Source of the DNA: Leptasterias polaris
Taxonomy: Eukaryota; Echinodermata; Asteroidea; Forcipulatida; Asteriidae
NCBI GenBank assembly: GCA_037783415.1
Contig: JAZGTN010000177.1
Coordinates: forward strand, 1 to 64,000
Direction of reading: 5' to 3'
DNA length: 64,000 nucleotides
Shown here one piece after another: positions 35,831 to 50,000 of this stretch. Numbering within the stretch: position 1 is the stretch's first letter; every line of letters starts with the position of its first letter. The notes under the pieces were generated by a model. That model worked only from the letters and a program-made list of their open reading frames with translations, did no database searches and was not told where the DNA came from. The position numbers and the translations under genes are program-made.

Positions 35831-38800
35831 GAGATGAATTTTTTAATAAGAAACAGGGGTGTTGTGAACAAACTGGTTGATTCTGAGCGTATTCTGAGAC
35901 GAAAAAAATTCAAACCCCTCAGAATGCGCTGAGATTAATTCTTTACTAAGAAACATGGGTGTAGTGAACAAACTGGTTGATTCTGAGCGTATTCTGAGAC
36001 GAAAAAAATTCAAACCCCTCAGAATGCGCTGAGATTAATTCTTTACTAAGAAACATGGGTGTACTGAACAAACTGGTTGATTCTGAGCGTATTCTGAGAC
36101 GAAAAAAATTCAAACCCCTCAGAATGCGCTGAGATTAATTCTTTACTAAGAAACATGGGTGTACTGAACAAACTGGTTGATTCTGAGCGTATTCTGAGAC
36201 GAAAAAAATTCAAACCCCTCAGAATGCGCTGAGATTAATTCTTTACTAAGAAACATGGGTGTACTGAACAAACTGGTTGATTCTGAGCATATTCTGAGAC
36301 GAAAAAAATTCAAACCCCTCAGAATGCGCTGAGATTAATTCTTTACTAAGAAACATGGGTGTACTGAACAAACTGGTTGATTCTGAGCGTATTCTGAGAC
36401 GAAAAAAATTCAAACCCCTCAGAATGCGCTGAGATTAATTCTTTACTAAGAAACATGGGTGTACTGAACAAACTGGTTGATTCTGAGCGTATTCTGAGAC
36501 GAAAAAAATTCAAACCCCTCAGAATGCGCTGAGATTAATTCTTTACTAAGAAACATGGGTGTACTGAACAAACTGGTTGATTCTGAGAGTATTCTGAGAC
36601 GAAAAAAATTCAAACCCCTCAGAATGCGCTGAGATTAATTCTTTACTAAGAAACATGGGTGTACTGAACAAACTGGTTGATTCTGAGCGTATTCTGAGAC
36701 GAAAAAAATTCAAACCCCTCAGAATGCGCTGAGATTAATTCTTTACTAAGAAACATGGGTGTACTGAACAAACTGGTTGATTCTGAGCGTATTCTGAGAC
36801 GAAAAAAATTCAAACCCCTCAGAATGCGCTGAGATTAATTCTTTACTAAGAAACATGGGTGTACTGAACAAACTGGTTGATTCTGAGCGTATTCTGAGAC
36901 GAAAAAAATTCAAACCCCTCAGAATGCGCTGAGATTAATTCTTTACTAAGAAACATGGGTGTACTGAACAAACTGGTTGATTCTGAGCGTATTCTGAGAC
37001 GAAAAAAATTCAAACCCCTCAGAATGCGCTGAGATTAATTCTTTACTAAGAAACATGGGTGTACTGAACAAACTGGTTGATTCTGAGCGTATTCTGAGAC
37101 GAAAAAAATTCAAACCCCTCAGAATGCGCTGAGATTAATTCTTTACTAAGAAACATGGGTGTACTGAACAAACTGGTTGATTCTGAGCGTATTCTGAGAC
37201 GAAAAAAATTCAAACCCCTCAGAATGCGCTGAGATTAATTCTTTACTAAGAAACATGGGTGTACTGAACAAACTGGTTGATTCTGAGCGTATTCTGAGAC
37301 GAAAAAAATTCAAACCCCTCAGAATGCGCTGAGATTAATTCTTTACTAAGAAACATGGGTGTACTGAACAAACTGCTTGATTCTGAGCGTATTCTGAGAC
37401 GAAAAAAATTCAAACCCCTCAGAATGCGCTGAGATTAATTCTTTACTAAGAAACATGGGTGTACTGAACAAACTGGTTGATTCTGAGCGTGATCGGAGAC
37501 GAAAAAAATTCAAACCCCTCAGAATGCGCTGAGATTAATTCTTTACTAAGAAACATGGGTGTACTGAACAAACTGGTTGATTCTGAGCGTATTCTGAGAA
37601 GAAAAAAATTCAAACCCCTCAGAATGCGCTGAGATTAATTCTTTACTAAGAAACATGGGTGTACTGAACAAACTGGTTGAATCTGAGCGTATTCTGAGAC
37701 GAAAAAAATTCAAACCCCTCAGAATGCGCTGAGATTAATTCTTTACTAAGAAACATGGGTGTACTGAACAAACTGGTTGATTCTGAGCGTATTCTGAGAC
37801 GAAAAAAATTCAAACCCCTCAGAATGCGCTGAGATTAATTCTTTACTAAGAAACATGGGTGTACTGAACAAACTGGTTGATTCTGAGCATATTCTGAGAC
37901 GAAAAAAATTCAAACCCCTCAGAATGCGCTGAGATTAATTCTTTACTAAGAAACATGGGTGTACTGAACAAACTGGTTGATTCTGAGCGTATTCTGAGAC
38001 GAAAAAAATTCAAACCCCTCAGAATGCGCTGAGATTAATTCTTTACTAAGAAACATGGGTGTACTGAACAAACTGGTTGATTCTGAGCGTATTCTGAGAC
38101 GAAAAAAATTCAAACCCCTCAGAATGCGCTGAGATTAATTCTTTACTAAGAAACATGGGTGTACTGAACAAACTGGTTGATTCTGAGCGTATTCTGAGAC
38201 GAAAAAAATTCAAACCCCTCAGAATGCGCTGAGATTAATTCTTTACTAAGAAACATGGGTGTACTGAACAAACTGGTTGATTCTGAGCATATTCTGAGAC
38301 GAAAAAAATTCCAACCCCTCAGAATGCGCTGAGATTAATTCTTTACTAAGAAACATGGGTGTACTGAACAAACTGGTTGATTCTGAGCGTATTCTGAGAC
38401 GAAAAAAATTCAAACCCCTCAGAATGCGCTGAGATTAATTCTTTACTAAGAAACATGGGTGTACTGAACAAACTGGTTGATTCTGAGCGTATTCTGAGAC
38501 GAAAAAAATTAAAACCCCTCAGAATGCGCTGAGATTAATTCTTTACTAAGAAACATGGGTGTACTGAACAAACTGGTTGATTCTGAGCGTGATCGGAGAC
38601 GAAAAAAATTCAAACCCCTCAGAATGCGCTGAGATTAATTCTTTACTAAGAAACATGGGTGTACTGAACAAACTGGTTGATTCTGAGCGTATTCTGAGAC
38701 GAAAAAAATTCAAACCCCTCAGAATGCGCTGAGATTAATTCTTTACTAAGAAACATGGGTGTACTGAACAAACTGGTTGATTCTGAGCGTATTCTGAGAC

Positions 38801-41800
38801 GAAAAAAATTCAAACCCCTCAGAATGCGCTGAGATTATTTCTTTACTAAGTAACATGGGAGTACTGAACAAACTGGTTGATTCTGAGCGTATTCTGAGAC
38901 GAAAAAAATTCAAACCCCTCAGAATGCGCTGAGATTAATTCTTTACTAAGAAACATGGGTGTACTGAACAAACTGCTTGATTCTGAGCGTATTCTGAGAC
39001 GAAAAAAATTCAAACCCCTCAGAATGCGCTGAGATTATTTCTTTACTAAGTAACATGGGAGTACTGAACAAACTGGTTGATTCTGAGCGTATTCTGAGAC
39101 GAAAAAAATTCAAACCCCTCAGAATGCGCTGAGATTAATTCTTTACTAAGAAACATGGGTGTACTGAACAAACTGCTTGATTCTGAGCGTATTCTGAGAC
39201 GAAAAAAATTCAAACCCCTCAGAATGCGCTGAGATTAATTCTTTACTAAGAAACATGGGTGTACTGAACAAACTGGTTGATTCTGAGCGTGATCGGAGAC
39301 GAAAAAAATTCAAACCCCTCAGAATGCGATGAGATTAATTCTTTACTAAGAAACATGGGTGTACTGAACAAACTGGTTGATTCTGAGCGTATTCTGAGAC
39401 GAAAAAAATTCAAACCCCTCAGAATGCGCTGAGATTAATTCTTTACTAAGAAACATGGGTGTACTGAACAAACTGGTTGATTCTGAGCGTGATCGGAGAT
39501 GAAAAAAATTCAAACCCCTCAAAACGCGCTGAGATTAATTCTTTACTAAGAAACATGGGTGTACTGAACAAACTGGTTGATTCTGAGCGTATTCTGAGAC
39601 GAAAAAAATTCAAACCCCTCAGAATGCGCTGAGATTAATTCTTTACTAAGAAACATGGGTGTACTGAACAAACTGGTTGATTCTGAGCGTATTCTGAGAC
39701 GAAAAAAATTCAAACCCCTCAGAATGCGCTGAGATTAATTCTTTACTAAGAAACATGGGTGTACTGAACAAACTGGTTGATTCTGAGCGTATTCTGAGAC
39801 GAAAAAAATTCAAACCCCTCAGAATGCGCTGAGATGAATTTTTTAATAAGAAACAAGGGTGTACTGAACAAACTGGTTGATTCTGAGCGTGATCGGAGAC
39901 GAAAAAAATTCAAACCCCTCAAAACGCGCTGAGATTAATTCTTTACTAAGAAACATGGGTGTACTGAACAAACTGGTTGATTCTGAGCGTGATCGGAGAC
40001 GAAAAAAATTCAAACCCCTCAGAATGCGCTGAGATTAATTCTTTACTAAGAAACATGGGTGTACTGAACAAACTGGTTGATTCTGAGCGTATTCTGAGAC
40101 GAAAAAAATTCAAACCCCTCAGAATGCGCTGAGATTAATTCTTTACTAAGAAACATGGGTGTACTGAACAAACTGGTTGATTCTGAGCGTATTCTGAGAC
40201 GAAAAAAATTCAAACCCCTCAGAATGCGCTGAGATTAATTCTTTACTAAGAAACATGGGTGTACTGAACAAACTGGTTGATTCTGAGCGTATTCTGAGAC
40301 GAACAAAATTCAAACCCCTCAGAATGCGCTGAGATGAATTTTTTAATAAGAAACAAGGGTGTACTGAACAAACTGGTTGATTTTGAGCGTGATCGGAGAC
40401 GAAAAAAATTCAAACCCCTCAGAATGCGCTGAGATTAATTCTTTACTAAGAAACATGGGTGTACTGAACAAACTGGTTGATTCTGAGCGTATTCTGAGAC
40501 GAAAAAAATTCAAACCCCTCAGAATGCGCTGAGATTAATTCTTTACTAAGAAACATGGGTGTACTGAACAAACTGGTTGATTCTGAGCGTGATCGGAGAC
40601 GAAAAAAATTCAAACCCCTCAGAATGCGCTGAGATTAATTCTTTACTAAGAAACATGGGTGTACTGAACAAACTGGTTGATTCTGAGCGTATTCTGAGAC
40701 GAAAAAAATTCAAACCCCTCAGAATGCGCTGAGATTAATTCTTTACTAAGAAACATGGGTGTACTGAACAAACTGGTTGATTCTGAGCGTATTCTGAGAC
40801 GAAAAAAATTCAAACCCCTCAGAATGCGCTGAGATTATTTCTTTACTAAGTAACATGGGAGTACTGAACAAACTGGTTGATTCTGAGCGTATTCTGAGAC
40901 GAAAAAAATTCAAACCCCTCAGAATGCGCTGAGATTAATTCTTTACTAAGAAACATGGGTGTACTGAACAAACTGCTTGATTCTGAGCGTATTCTGAGAC
41001 GAAAAAAATTCAAACCCCTCAGAATGCGCTGAGATTATTTCTTTACTAAGTAACATGGGAGTACTGAACAAACTGGTTGATTCTGAGCGTATTCTGAGAC
41101 GAAAAAAATTCAAACCCCTCAGAATGCGCTGAGATTAATTCTTTACTAAGAAACATGGGTGTACTGAACAAACTGCTTGATTCTGAGCGTATTCTGAGAC
41201 GAAAAAAATTCAAACCCCTCAGAATGCGCTGAGATTAATTCTTTACTAAGAAACATGGGTGTACTGAACAAACTGGTTGATTCTGAGCGTGATCGGAGAC
41301 GAAAAAAATTCAAACCCCTCAGAATGCGATGAGATTAATTCTTTACTAAGAAACATGGGTGTACTGAACAAACTGGTTGATTCTGAGCGTATTCTGAGAC
41401 GAAAAAAATTCAAACCCCTCAGAATGCGCTGAGATTAATTCTTTACTAAGAAACATGGGTGTACTGAACAAACTGGTTGATTCTGAGCGTGATCGGAGAT
41501 GAAAAAAATTCAAACCCCTCAAAACGCGCTGAGATTAATTCTTTACTAAGAAACATGGGTGTACTGAACAAACTGGTTGATTCTGAGCGTATTCTGAGAC
41601 GAAAAAAATTCAAACCCCTCAGAATGCGCTGAGATTAATTCTTTACTAAGAAACATGGGTGTACTGAACAAACTGGTTGATTCTGAGCGTATTCTGAGAC
41701 GAAAAAAATTCAAACCCCTCAGAATGCGCTGAGATTAATTCTTTACTAAGAAACATGGGTGTACTGAACAAACTGGTTGATTCTGAGCGTATTCTGAGAC

Positions 41801-42830
41801 GAAAAAAATTCAAACCCCTCAGAATGCGCTGAGATGAATTTTTTAATAAGAAACAAGGGTGTACTGAACAAACTGGTTGATTCTGAGCGTGATCGGAGAC
41901 GAAAAAAATTCAAACCCCTCAAAACGCGCTGAGATTAATTCTTTACTAAGAAACATGGGTGTACTGAACAAACTGGTTGATTCTGAGCGTGATCGGAGAC
42001 GAAAAAAATTCAAACCCCTCAGAATGCGCTGAGATTAATTCTTTACTAAGAAACATGGGTGTACTGAACAAACTGGTTGATTCTGAGCGTATTCTGAGAC
42101 GAAAAAAATTCAAACCCCTCAGAATGCGCTGAGATTAATTCTTTACTAAGAAACATGGGTGTACTGAACAAACTGGTTGATTCTGAGCGTATTCTGAGAC
42201 GAAAAAAATTCAAACCCCTCAGAATGCGCTGAGATTAATTCTTTACTAAGAAACATGGGTGTACTGAACAAACTGGTTGATTCTGAGCGTATTCTGAGAC
42301 GAAAAAAATTCAAACCCCTCAGAATGCGCTGAGATGAATTTTTTAATAAGAAACAAGGGTGTACTGAACAAACTGGTTGATTTTGAGCGTGATCGGAGAC
42401 GAAAAAAATTCAAACCCCTCAAAACGCGCTGAGATTAATTCTTTACTAAGAAACATGGGTGTACTGAACAAACTGGTTGATTCTGAGCGTATTCTGAGAC
42501 GAAAAAAATTCAAACCCCTCAGAATGCGCTGAGATTAATTCTTTACTAAGAAACATGGGTGTACTGAACAAACTGGTTGATTCTGAGCATATTCTGAGAC
42601 GAAAAAAATTCAAACCCCTCAGAATGCGCTGAGGTTAATTCTTTACTAAGAAACATGGGTGTACTGAACAAACTGGTTGATTCTGAGCGTATTCTGAGAC
42701 GAAAAAAATTCAAACCCCTCAAAACGCGCTGAGATTAATTCTTTACTAAGAAACAAGGGTGTACTGAACAAACTGGTTGATTCTGAGCGTGATCGGAGAC
42801 GAAAAAAATTCAAACCCCTCAAAACGCGCT
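35831..42830 (+). repeat. Monomer run of HOR 18 (70 monomers, longest X-free stretch)
   Basis: Exactly 7000 bp without an X unit. The left half is mostly A with CAT at 36231, GCTT at 37331 and G at 37431. The right half is rich in D (38831, 39031, 40831, 41031), GCTT, G, C and A' monomers. Ends CAT (42531), A' beginning GAGGTTAATT (42631), B. Confidence 0.95.
38831..42430 (+). repeat. 2000-bp tandem duplication inside HOR 18
   Basis: The class order D, GCTT, D, GCTT, G ending GCGATGAG, A, A' with GAGATGAAA, A, A, A, C, G, A, A, A, C with TTTTGAGCG at 38831-40430 repeats at 40831-42430 with an offset of exactly 2000. Differences noticed: GACGAACAAAATT at 40301 only, and the last C monomer ends AGAATG in the left copy and AAAACG in the right. 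Much of this block occurs a third time at 43799-44997 in HOR 19. Confidence 0.92.
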
Positions 42831-43198
42831 GAGATTAATTCTTTACTAAGAAACAACAGTGTTGGGACCGTACTGGTTGAATCTAAGCGCGATCGGAGAT
42901 GAAAAAAAATAAAATACCTCAAAACTCCTGTAAACCTGTAAGCCACCAGATGTCAATACACTTTCCAGGTTAAAAAGAACACAACATCCTTTGAGGCACA
43001 AAACCAGGTCACAAAACCACAAATACATCATGTAATCACAAGCAAAGTGGCTAGTGAAGCAAGAGTATTACAAACTAAAACAATTGTATAACAATCTGCG
43101 CAGGATTAACCACAAGGATACCACACAGCCAGCTTGTCTTTTGAGTGAATCTAAGCGCGATCGGAGACGAACAAAATTAAAACCCCTCAAAACACGCT
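42831..43198 (+). repeat. X unit 19
   Basis: T222/A359 form, inserted within the series of related D/GCTT/G segments. Confidence 0.96.
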
Positions 43199-45397
43199 GA
43201 GATGAATTTTTTAATAAGAAACAGGGGTGTTGTGAACAAACTGGTTCATTCTGAGCGTATTCTGAGACGAAAAAAATTCAAACCCCTCAGAATGCGCTGA
43301 GATTAATTCTTTACTAAGAAACATGGGTGTACTGAACAAACTGCTTGATTCTGAGCGTATTCTGAGACGAAAAAAATTCAAACCCCTCAGAATGCGCTGA
43401 GATTATTTCTTTACTAAGTAACATGGGAGTACTGAACAAACTGGTTGATTCTGAGCGTATTCTGAGACGAAAAAAATTCAAACCCCTCAGAATGCGCTGA
43501 GATTAATTCTTTACTAAGAAACATGGGTGTACTGAACAAACTGCTTGATTCTGAGCGTATTCTGAGACGAAAAAAATTCAAACCCCTCAGAATGCGCTGA
43601 GATTAATTCTTTACTAAGAAACATGGGTGTACTGAACAAACTGGTTGATTCTGAGCGTGATCGGAGACGAAAAAAATTCAAACCCCTCAGAATGCGCTGA
43701 GATTAATTCTTTACTAAGAAACATGGGTGTACTGAACAAACTGCTTGATTCTGAGCGTATTCTGAGACGAAAAAAATTCAAACCCCTCAGAATGCGCTGA
43801 GATTAATTCTTTACTAAGAAACATGGGTGTACTGAACAAACTGGTTGATTCTGAGCGTGATCGGAGACGAAAAAAATTCAAACCCCTCAGAATGCGATGA
43901 GATTAATTCTTTACTAAGAAACATGGGTGTACTGAACAAACTGGTTGATTCTGAGCGTATTCTGAGACGAAAAAAATTCAAACCCCTCAGAATGCGCTGA
44001 GATTAATTCTTTACTAAGAAACATGGGTGTACTGAACAAACTGGTTGATTCTGAGCGTGATCGGAGATGAAAAAAATTCAAACCCCTCAAAACGCGCTGA
44101 GATTAATTCTTTACTAAGAAACATGGGTGTACTGAACAAACTGGTTGATTCTGAGCGTATTCTGAGACGAAAAAAATTCAAACCCCTCAGAATGCGCTGA
44201 GATTAATTCTTTACTAAGAAACATGGGTGTACTGAACAAACTGGTTGATTCTGAGCGTATTCTGAGACGAAAAAAATTCAAACCCCTCAGAATGCGCTGA
44301 GATTAATTCTTTACTAAGAAACATGGGTGTACTGAACAAACTGGTTGATTCTGAGCGTATTCTGAGACGAAAAAAATTCAAACCCCTCAGAATGCGCTGA
44401 GATGAATTTTTTAATAAGAAACAAGGGTGTACTGAACAAACTGGTTGATTCTGAGCGTGATCGAGACGAAAAAAATTCAAACCCCTCAAAACGCGCTGAG
44501 ATTAATTCTTTACTAAGAAACATGGGTGTACTGAACAAACTGGTTGATTCTGAGCGTGATCGGAGACGAAAAAAATTCAAACCCCTCAGAATGCGCTGAG
44601 ATTAATTCTTTACTAAGAAACATGGGTGTACTGAACAAACTGGTTGATTCTGAGCGTATTCTGAGACGAAAAAAATTCAAACCCCTCAGAATGCGCTGAG
44701 ATTAATTCTTTACTAAGAAACATGGGTGTACTGAACAAACTGGTTGATTCTGAGCGTATTCTGAGACGAAAAAAATTCAAACCCCTCAGAATGCGCTGAG
44801 ATTAATTCTTTACTAAGAAACATGGGTGTACTGAACAAACTGGTTGATTCTGAGCGTATTCTGAGACGAAAAAAATTCAAACCCCTCAGAATGCGCTGAG
44901 ATGAATTTTTTAATAAGAAACAAGGGTGTACTGAACAAACTGGTTGATTTTGAGCGTGATCGGAGACGAAAAAAATTCAAACCCCTCAAAACGCGCTGAG
45001 ATTAATTCTTTACTAAGAAACATGGGTGTACTGAACAAACTGGTTGATTCTGAGCGTATTCTGAGACGAAAAAAATTCAAACCCCTCAGAATGCGCTGAG
45101 ATTAATTCTTTACTAAGAAACATGGGTGTACTGAACAAACTGGTTGATTCTGAGCATATTCTGAGACGAAAAAAATTCAAACCCCTCAGAATGCGCTGAG
45201 GTTAATTCTTTACTAAGAAACATGGGTGTACTGAACAAACTGGTTGATTCTGAGCGTATTCTGAGACGAAAAAAATTCAAACCCCTCAAAACGCGCTGAG
45301 ATTAATTCTTTACTAAGAAACAAGGGTGTACTGAACAAACTGGTTGATTCTGAGCGTGATCGGAGACGAAAAAAATTCAAACCCCTCAAAACGCGCT
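43199..45397 (+). repeat. Monomer run of HOR 19 (22 monomers, -1 bp)
   Basis: E is followed by GCTT (43299), not F. D at 43399. From 43799 the order follows the 2000-bp block of HOR 18, through to CAT (45098) and the shared GAGGTTAATT monomer (45198). A one-base deletion (GATCGAGACG, 44461 region) lies in the C monomer at 44399 and shifts the frame. It opens 88- to 91-codon frames on the minus strand that are not evidence of a gene. Confidence 0.94.
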
Positions 45398-45765
45398 GAG
45401 ATTAATTCTTTACTAAGAAACAACAGTGTTGGGACCGTACTGGTTGAATCTAAGCGCGATCGGAGATGAAAAAAAATAAAATACCTCAAAACTCCTGTAA
45501 ACCTGTAAGCCACCAGATGTCAATACACTTTCCAGGTTAAAAAGAACACAACATCCTTTGAGGCACAAAACCAGGTCACAAAACCACAAATACATCATGT
45601 AATCACAAGCAAAGTGGCTAGTGAAGCAAGAGTATTACAAACTAAAACAATTGTATAACAATCTGCGCAGGATTAACCACAAGGATACCACACAGCCAGC
45701 TTGTCTTTTGAGTGAATCTAAGCGCGATCGGAGACGAACAAAATTAAAACCCCTCAAAACACGCT
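45398..45765 (+). repeat. X unit 20
   Basis: T222/A359 form with the standard flanks. Confidence 0.96.
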
Positions 45766-46665
45766 GAGATGAATTTTTTAATAAGAAACAGGGGTGTTGT
45801 GAACAAACTGGTTCATTCTGAGCGTATTCTGAGACGAAAAAAATTCAAACCCCTCAGAATGCGCTGAGATTAATTCTTTACTAAGAAACATGGGTGTAGT
45901 GAACAAACTGGTTGATTCTGAGCGTATTCTGAGACGAAAAAAATTCAAACCTCTCAGAATGCGCTGAGATTAATTCTTTACTAAGAAACATGGGTGTACT
46001 GAACAAACTGGTTGATTCTGAGCGTATTCTGAGACGAAAAAAATTCAAACCCCTCAGAATGCGCTGAGATTAATTCTTTACTAAGAAACATGGGTGTACT
46101 GAACAAACTGGTTGATTCTGAGCGTATTCTGAGACGAAAAAAATTCAAACCCCTCAGAATGCGCTGAGATGAATTTTTTAATAAGAAACAAGGGTGTACT
46201 GAACAAACTGGTTGATTCTGAGCGTGATCGGAGACGAAAAAAATTCAAACCCCTCAAAACGCGCTGAGATTAATTCTTTACTAAGAAACATGGGTGTACT
46301 GAACAAACTGGTTGATTCTGAGCGTATTCTGAGACGAAAAAAATTCAAACCCCTCAGAATGCGCTGAGATTAATTCTTTACTAAGAAACATGGGTGTACT
46401 GAACAAACTGGTTGATTCTGAGCATATTCTGAGACGAAAAAAATTCAAACCCCTCAGAATGCGCTGAGATTAATTCTTTACTAAGAAACATGGGTGTACT
46501 GAACAAACTGGTTGATTCTGAGCGTATTCTGAGACGAAAAAAATTCAAACCCCTCAAAACGCGCTGAGATTAATTCTTTACTAAGAAACAAGGGTGTACT
46601 GAACAAATTGGTTGATTCTGAGCGTGATCGGAGACGAAAAAAATTCAAACCCCTCAAAACGCGCT
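45766..46665 (+). repeat. Monomer run of HOR 20 (9 monomers)
   Basis: Order: E, F with CCTCTCAG, A, A, C (46166), A, CAT (46366), A', B. The B monomer has CAAATTGG, shared only with the B monomer before X unit 25. Confidence 0.95.
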
Positions 46666-47033
46666 GAGATTAATTCTTTACTAAGAAACAACAGTGTTGG
46701 GACCGTACTGGTTGAATCTAAGCGCGATCGGAGATGAAAAAAAATAAAATACCTCAAAACTCCTGTAAACCTGTAAGCCACCAGATGTCAATACACTTTC
46801 CAGGTTAAAAAGAACACAACATCCTTTGAGGCACAAAACCAGGTCACAAAACCACAAATACATCATGTAATCACAAGCAAAGTGGCTAGTGAAGCAAGAG
46901 TATTACAAACTAAAACAATTGTATAACAATCTGCGCAGGATTAACCACAAGGATACCACACAGCCAGCTTGTCTTTTGAGTGAATCTAAGCGCGATCGGA
47001 GACGAACAAAATTAAAACCCCTCAAAACACGCT
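46666..47033 (+). repeat. X unit 21
   Basis: T222/A359 form. Its flanks (CAAATTGG before, GGGACATT after) are shared only with X unit 25. Confidence 0.96.
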
Positions 47034-50000
47034 GAGATGAATTTTTTAATAAGAAACAGGGGTGTTGTGAACAAACTGGGACATTCTGAGCGTATTCTGA
47101 GACGAAAAAAATTCAAACCCCTCAGAATGCGCTGAGATTAATTCTTTACTAAGAAACATGGGTGTAGTGAACAAACTGGTTGATTCTGAGCGTATTCTGA
47201 GACGAAAAAAATTCAAACCCCTCAGAATGCGCTGAGATTAATTCTTTACTAAGAAACATGGGTGTACTGAACAAACTGGTTGATTCTGAGCGTATTCTGA
47301 GACGAAAAAAATTCAAACCCCTCAGAATGCGCTGAGATTAATTCTTTACTAAGAAACATGGGTGTACTGAACAAACTGGTTGATTCTGAGCGTATTCTGA
47401 GACGAAAAAAATTCAAACCCCTCAGAATGCGCTGAGATTAATTCTTTACTAAGAAACATGGGTGTACTGAACAAACTGGTTGATTCTGAGCGTGATCGGA
47501 GACGAAAAAAATTCAAACCCCTCAGAATGCGCTGAGATTAATTCTTTACTAAGAAACATGGGTGTACTGAACAAACTGGTTGATTCTGAGCGTATTCTGA
47601 GACGAAAAAAATTCAAACCCCTCAGAATGCGCTGAGATTAATTCTTTACTAAGAAACAGGGGTGTACTGAACAAACTGGTTGATTCTGAGCATATTCTGA
47701 GACGAAAAAAATTCAAACCCCTCAGAATGCGCTGAGATTAATTCTTTACTAAGAAACATGGGTGTACTGAACAAACTGGTTGATTCTGAGCGTATTCTGA
47801 GACGAAAAAAATTCAAACCCCTCAGAATGCGCTGAGATTAATTCTTTACTAAGAAACATGGGTGTACTGAACAAACTGGTTGATTCTGAGCGTATTCTGA
47901 GACGAAAAAAATTCAAACCCCTCAGAATGCGCTGAGATTAATTCTTTACTAAGAAACATGGGTGTACTGAACAAACTGGTTGATTCTGAGCGTGATCGGA
48001 GACGAAAAAAATTCAAACCCCTCAGAATGCGCTGAGATTAATTCTTTACTAAGAAACATGGGTGTACTGAACAAACTGGTTGATTCTGAGCGTATTCTGA
48101 GACGAAAAAAATTCAAACCCCTCAGAATGCGCTGAGATTAATTCTTTACTAAGAAACATGGGTGTACTGAACAAACTGGTTGATTCTGAGCGTATTCTGA
48201 GACGAAAAAAATTCAAACCCCTCAGAATGCGCTGAGATTAATTCTTTACTAAGAAACATGGGTGTACTGAACAAACTGGTTGATTCTGAGCGTATTCTGA
48301 GACGAAAAAAATTCAAACCCCTCAGAATGCGCTGAGATGAATTTTTTAATAAGAAACATGGGTGTACTGAACAAACTGGTTGATTCTGAGCGTATTCTGA
48401 GACGAAAAAAATTCAAACCCCTCAGAATGCGCTGAGATGAATTTTTTAATAAGAAACATGGGTGTACTGAACAAACTGGTTGATTCTGAGCGTATTCTGA
48501 GACGAAAAAAATTCAAACCCCTCAGAATGCGCTGAGATTAATTCTTTACTAAGAAACATGGGTGTACTGAACAAACTGGTTGATTCTGAGCGTGATCGGA
48601 GACGAAAAAAATTCAAACCCCTCAGAATGCGCTGAGATTAATTCTTTACTAAGAAACATGGGTGTACTGAACAAACTAGTTGATTCTGAGCGTATTCTGA
48701 GACGAAAAAAATTCAAACCCCTCAGAATGCGCTGAGATTAATTCTTTACTAAGAAACATGGGTGTACTGAACAAACTGGTTGATTCTGAGCGTGATCGGA
48801 GACGAAAAAAATTCAAACCCCTCAGAATGCGCTGAGATTAATTCTTTACTAAGAAACATGGGTGTACTGAACAAACTGGTTGATTCTGAGCGTATTCTGA
48901 GACGAAAAAAATTCAAACCCCTCAGAATGCGCTGAGATTAATTCTTTACTAAGAAACATGGGTGTACTGAACAAACTGGTTGATTCTGAGCGTATTCTGA
49001 GACGAAAAAAATTCAAACCCCTCAGAATGCGCTGAGATTAATTCTTTACTAAGAAACATGGGTGTACTGAACAAACTGGTTGATTCTGAGCGTATTCTGA
49101 GACGAAAAAAATTCAAACCCCTCAGAATGCACTGAGATTAATTTTTTACTAAGAAACATGGGTGTACTGAACAAACTGGTTGATTCTGAGCATATTCTGA
49201 GACGAAAAAAATTCAAACCCCTCAGAATGCGCTGAGATTAATTCTTTACTAAGAAACATGGGTGTACTGAACAAACTGGTTGATTCTGAGCGTATTCTGA
49301 GACGAAAAAAATTCAAACCCCTCAGAATGCGCTGAGATGAATTTTTTAATAAGAAACATGGGTGTACTGAACAAACTGGTTGATTCTGAGCGTATTCTGA
49401 GACGAAAAAAATTCAAACCCCTCAGAATGCGCTGAGATTAATTCTTTACTAAGAAACATGGGTGTACTGAACAAACTGGTTGATTCTGAGCATATTCTTA
49501 GACGAAAAAAATTCAAACCCCTCAGAATGCGCTGAGATTAATTCTTTACTAAGAAACATGGGTGTACTGAACAAACTGGTTGATTCTGAGCGTATTCTGA
49601 GACGAAAAAAATTCAAACCCCTCAGAATGCGCTGAGATTAATTCTTTACTAAGAAACATGGGTGTACTGAACAAACTGGTTGATTCTGAGCGTATTCTGA
49701 GACGAAAAAAATTCAAACCCCTCAGAATGCGCTGAGATTAATTCTTTACTAAGAAACATGGGTGTACTGAACAAACTGGTTGATTCTGAGCGTATTCTGA
49801 GACGAAAAAAATTCAAACCCCTCAGAATGCGCTGAGATGAATTTTTTAATAAGAAACAAGGGTGTACTGAACAAACTGGTTGATTCTGAGCGTGATCGGA
49901 GACGAAAAAAATTCAAACCCCTCAAAACGCGCTGAGATTAATTCTTTACTAAGAAACATGGGTGTACTGAACAAACTGGTTGATTCTGAGCGTATTCTGA

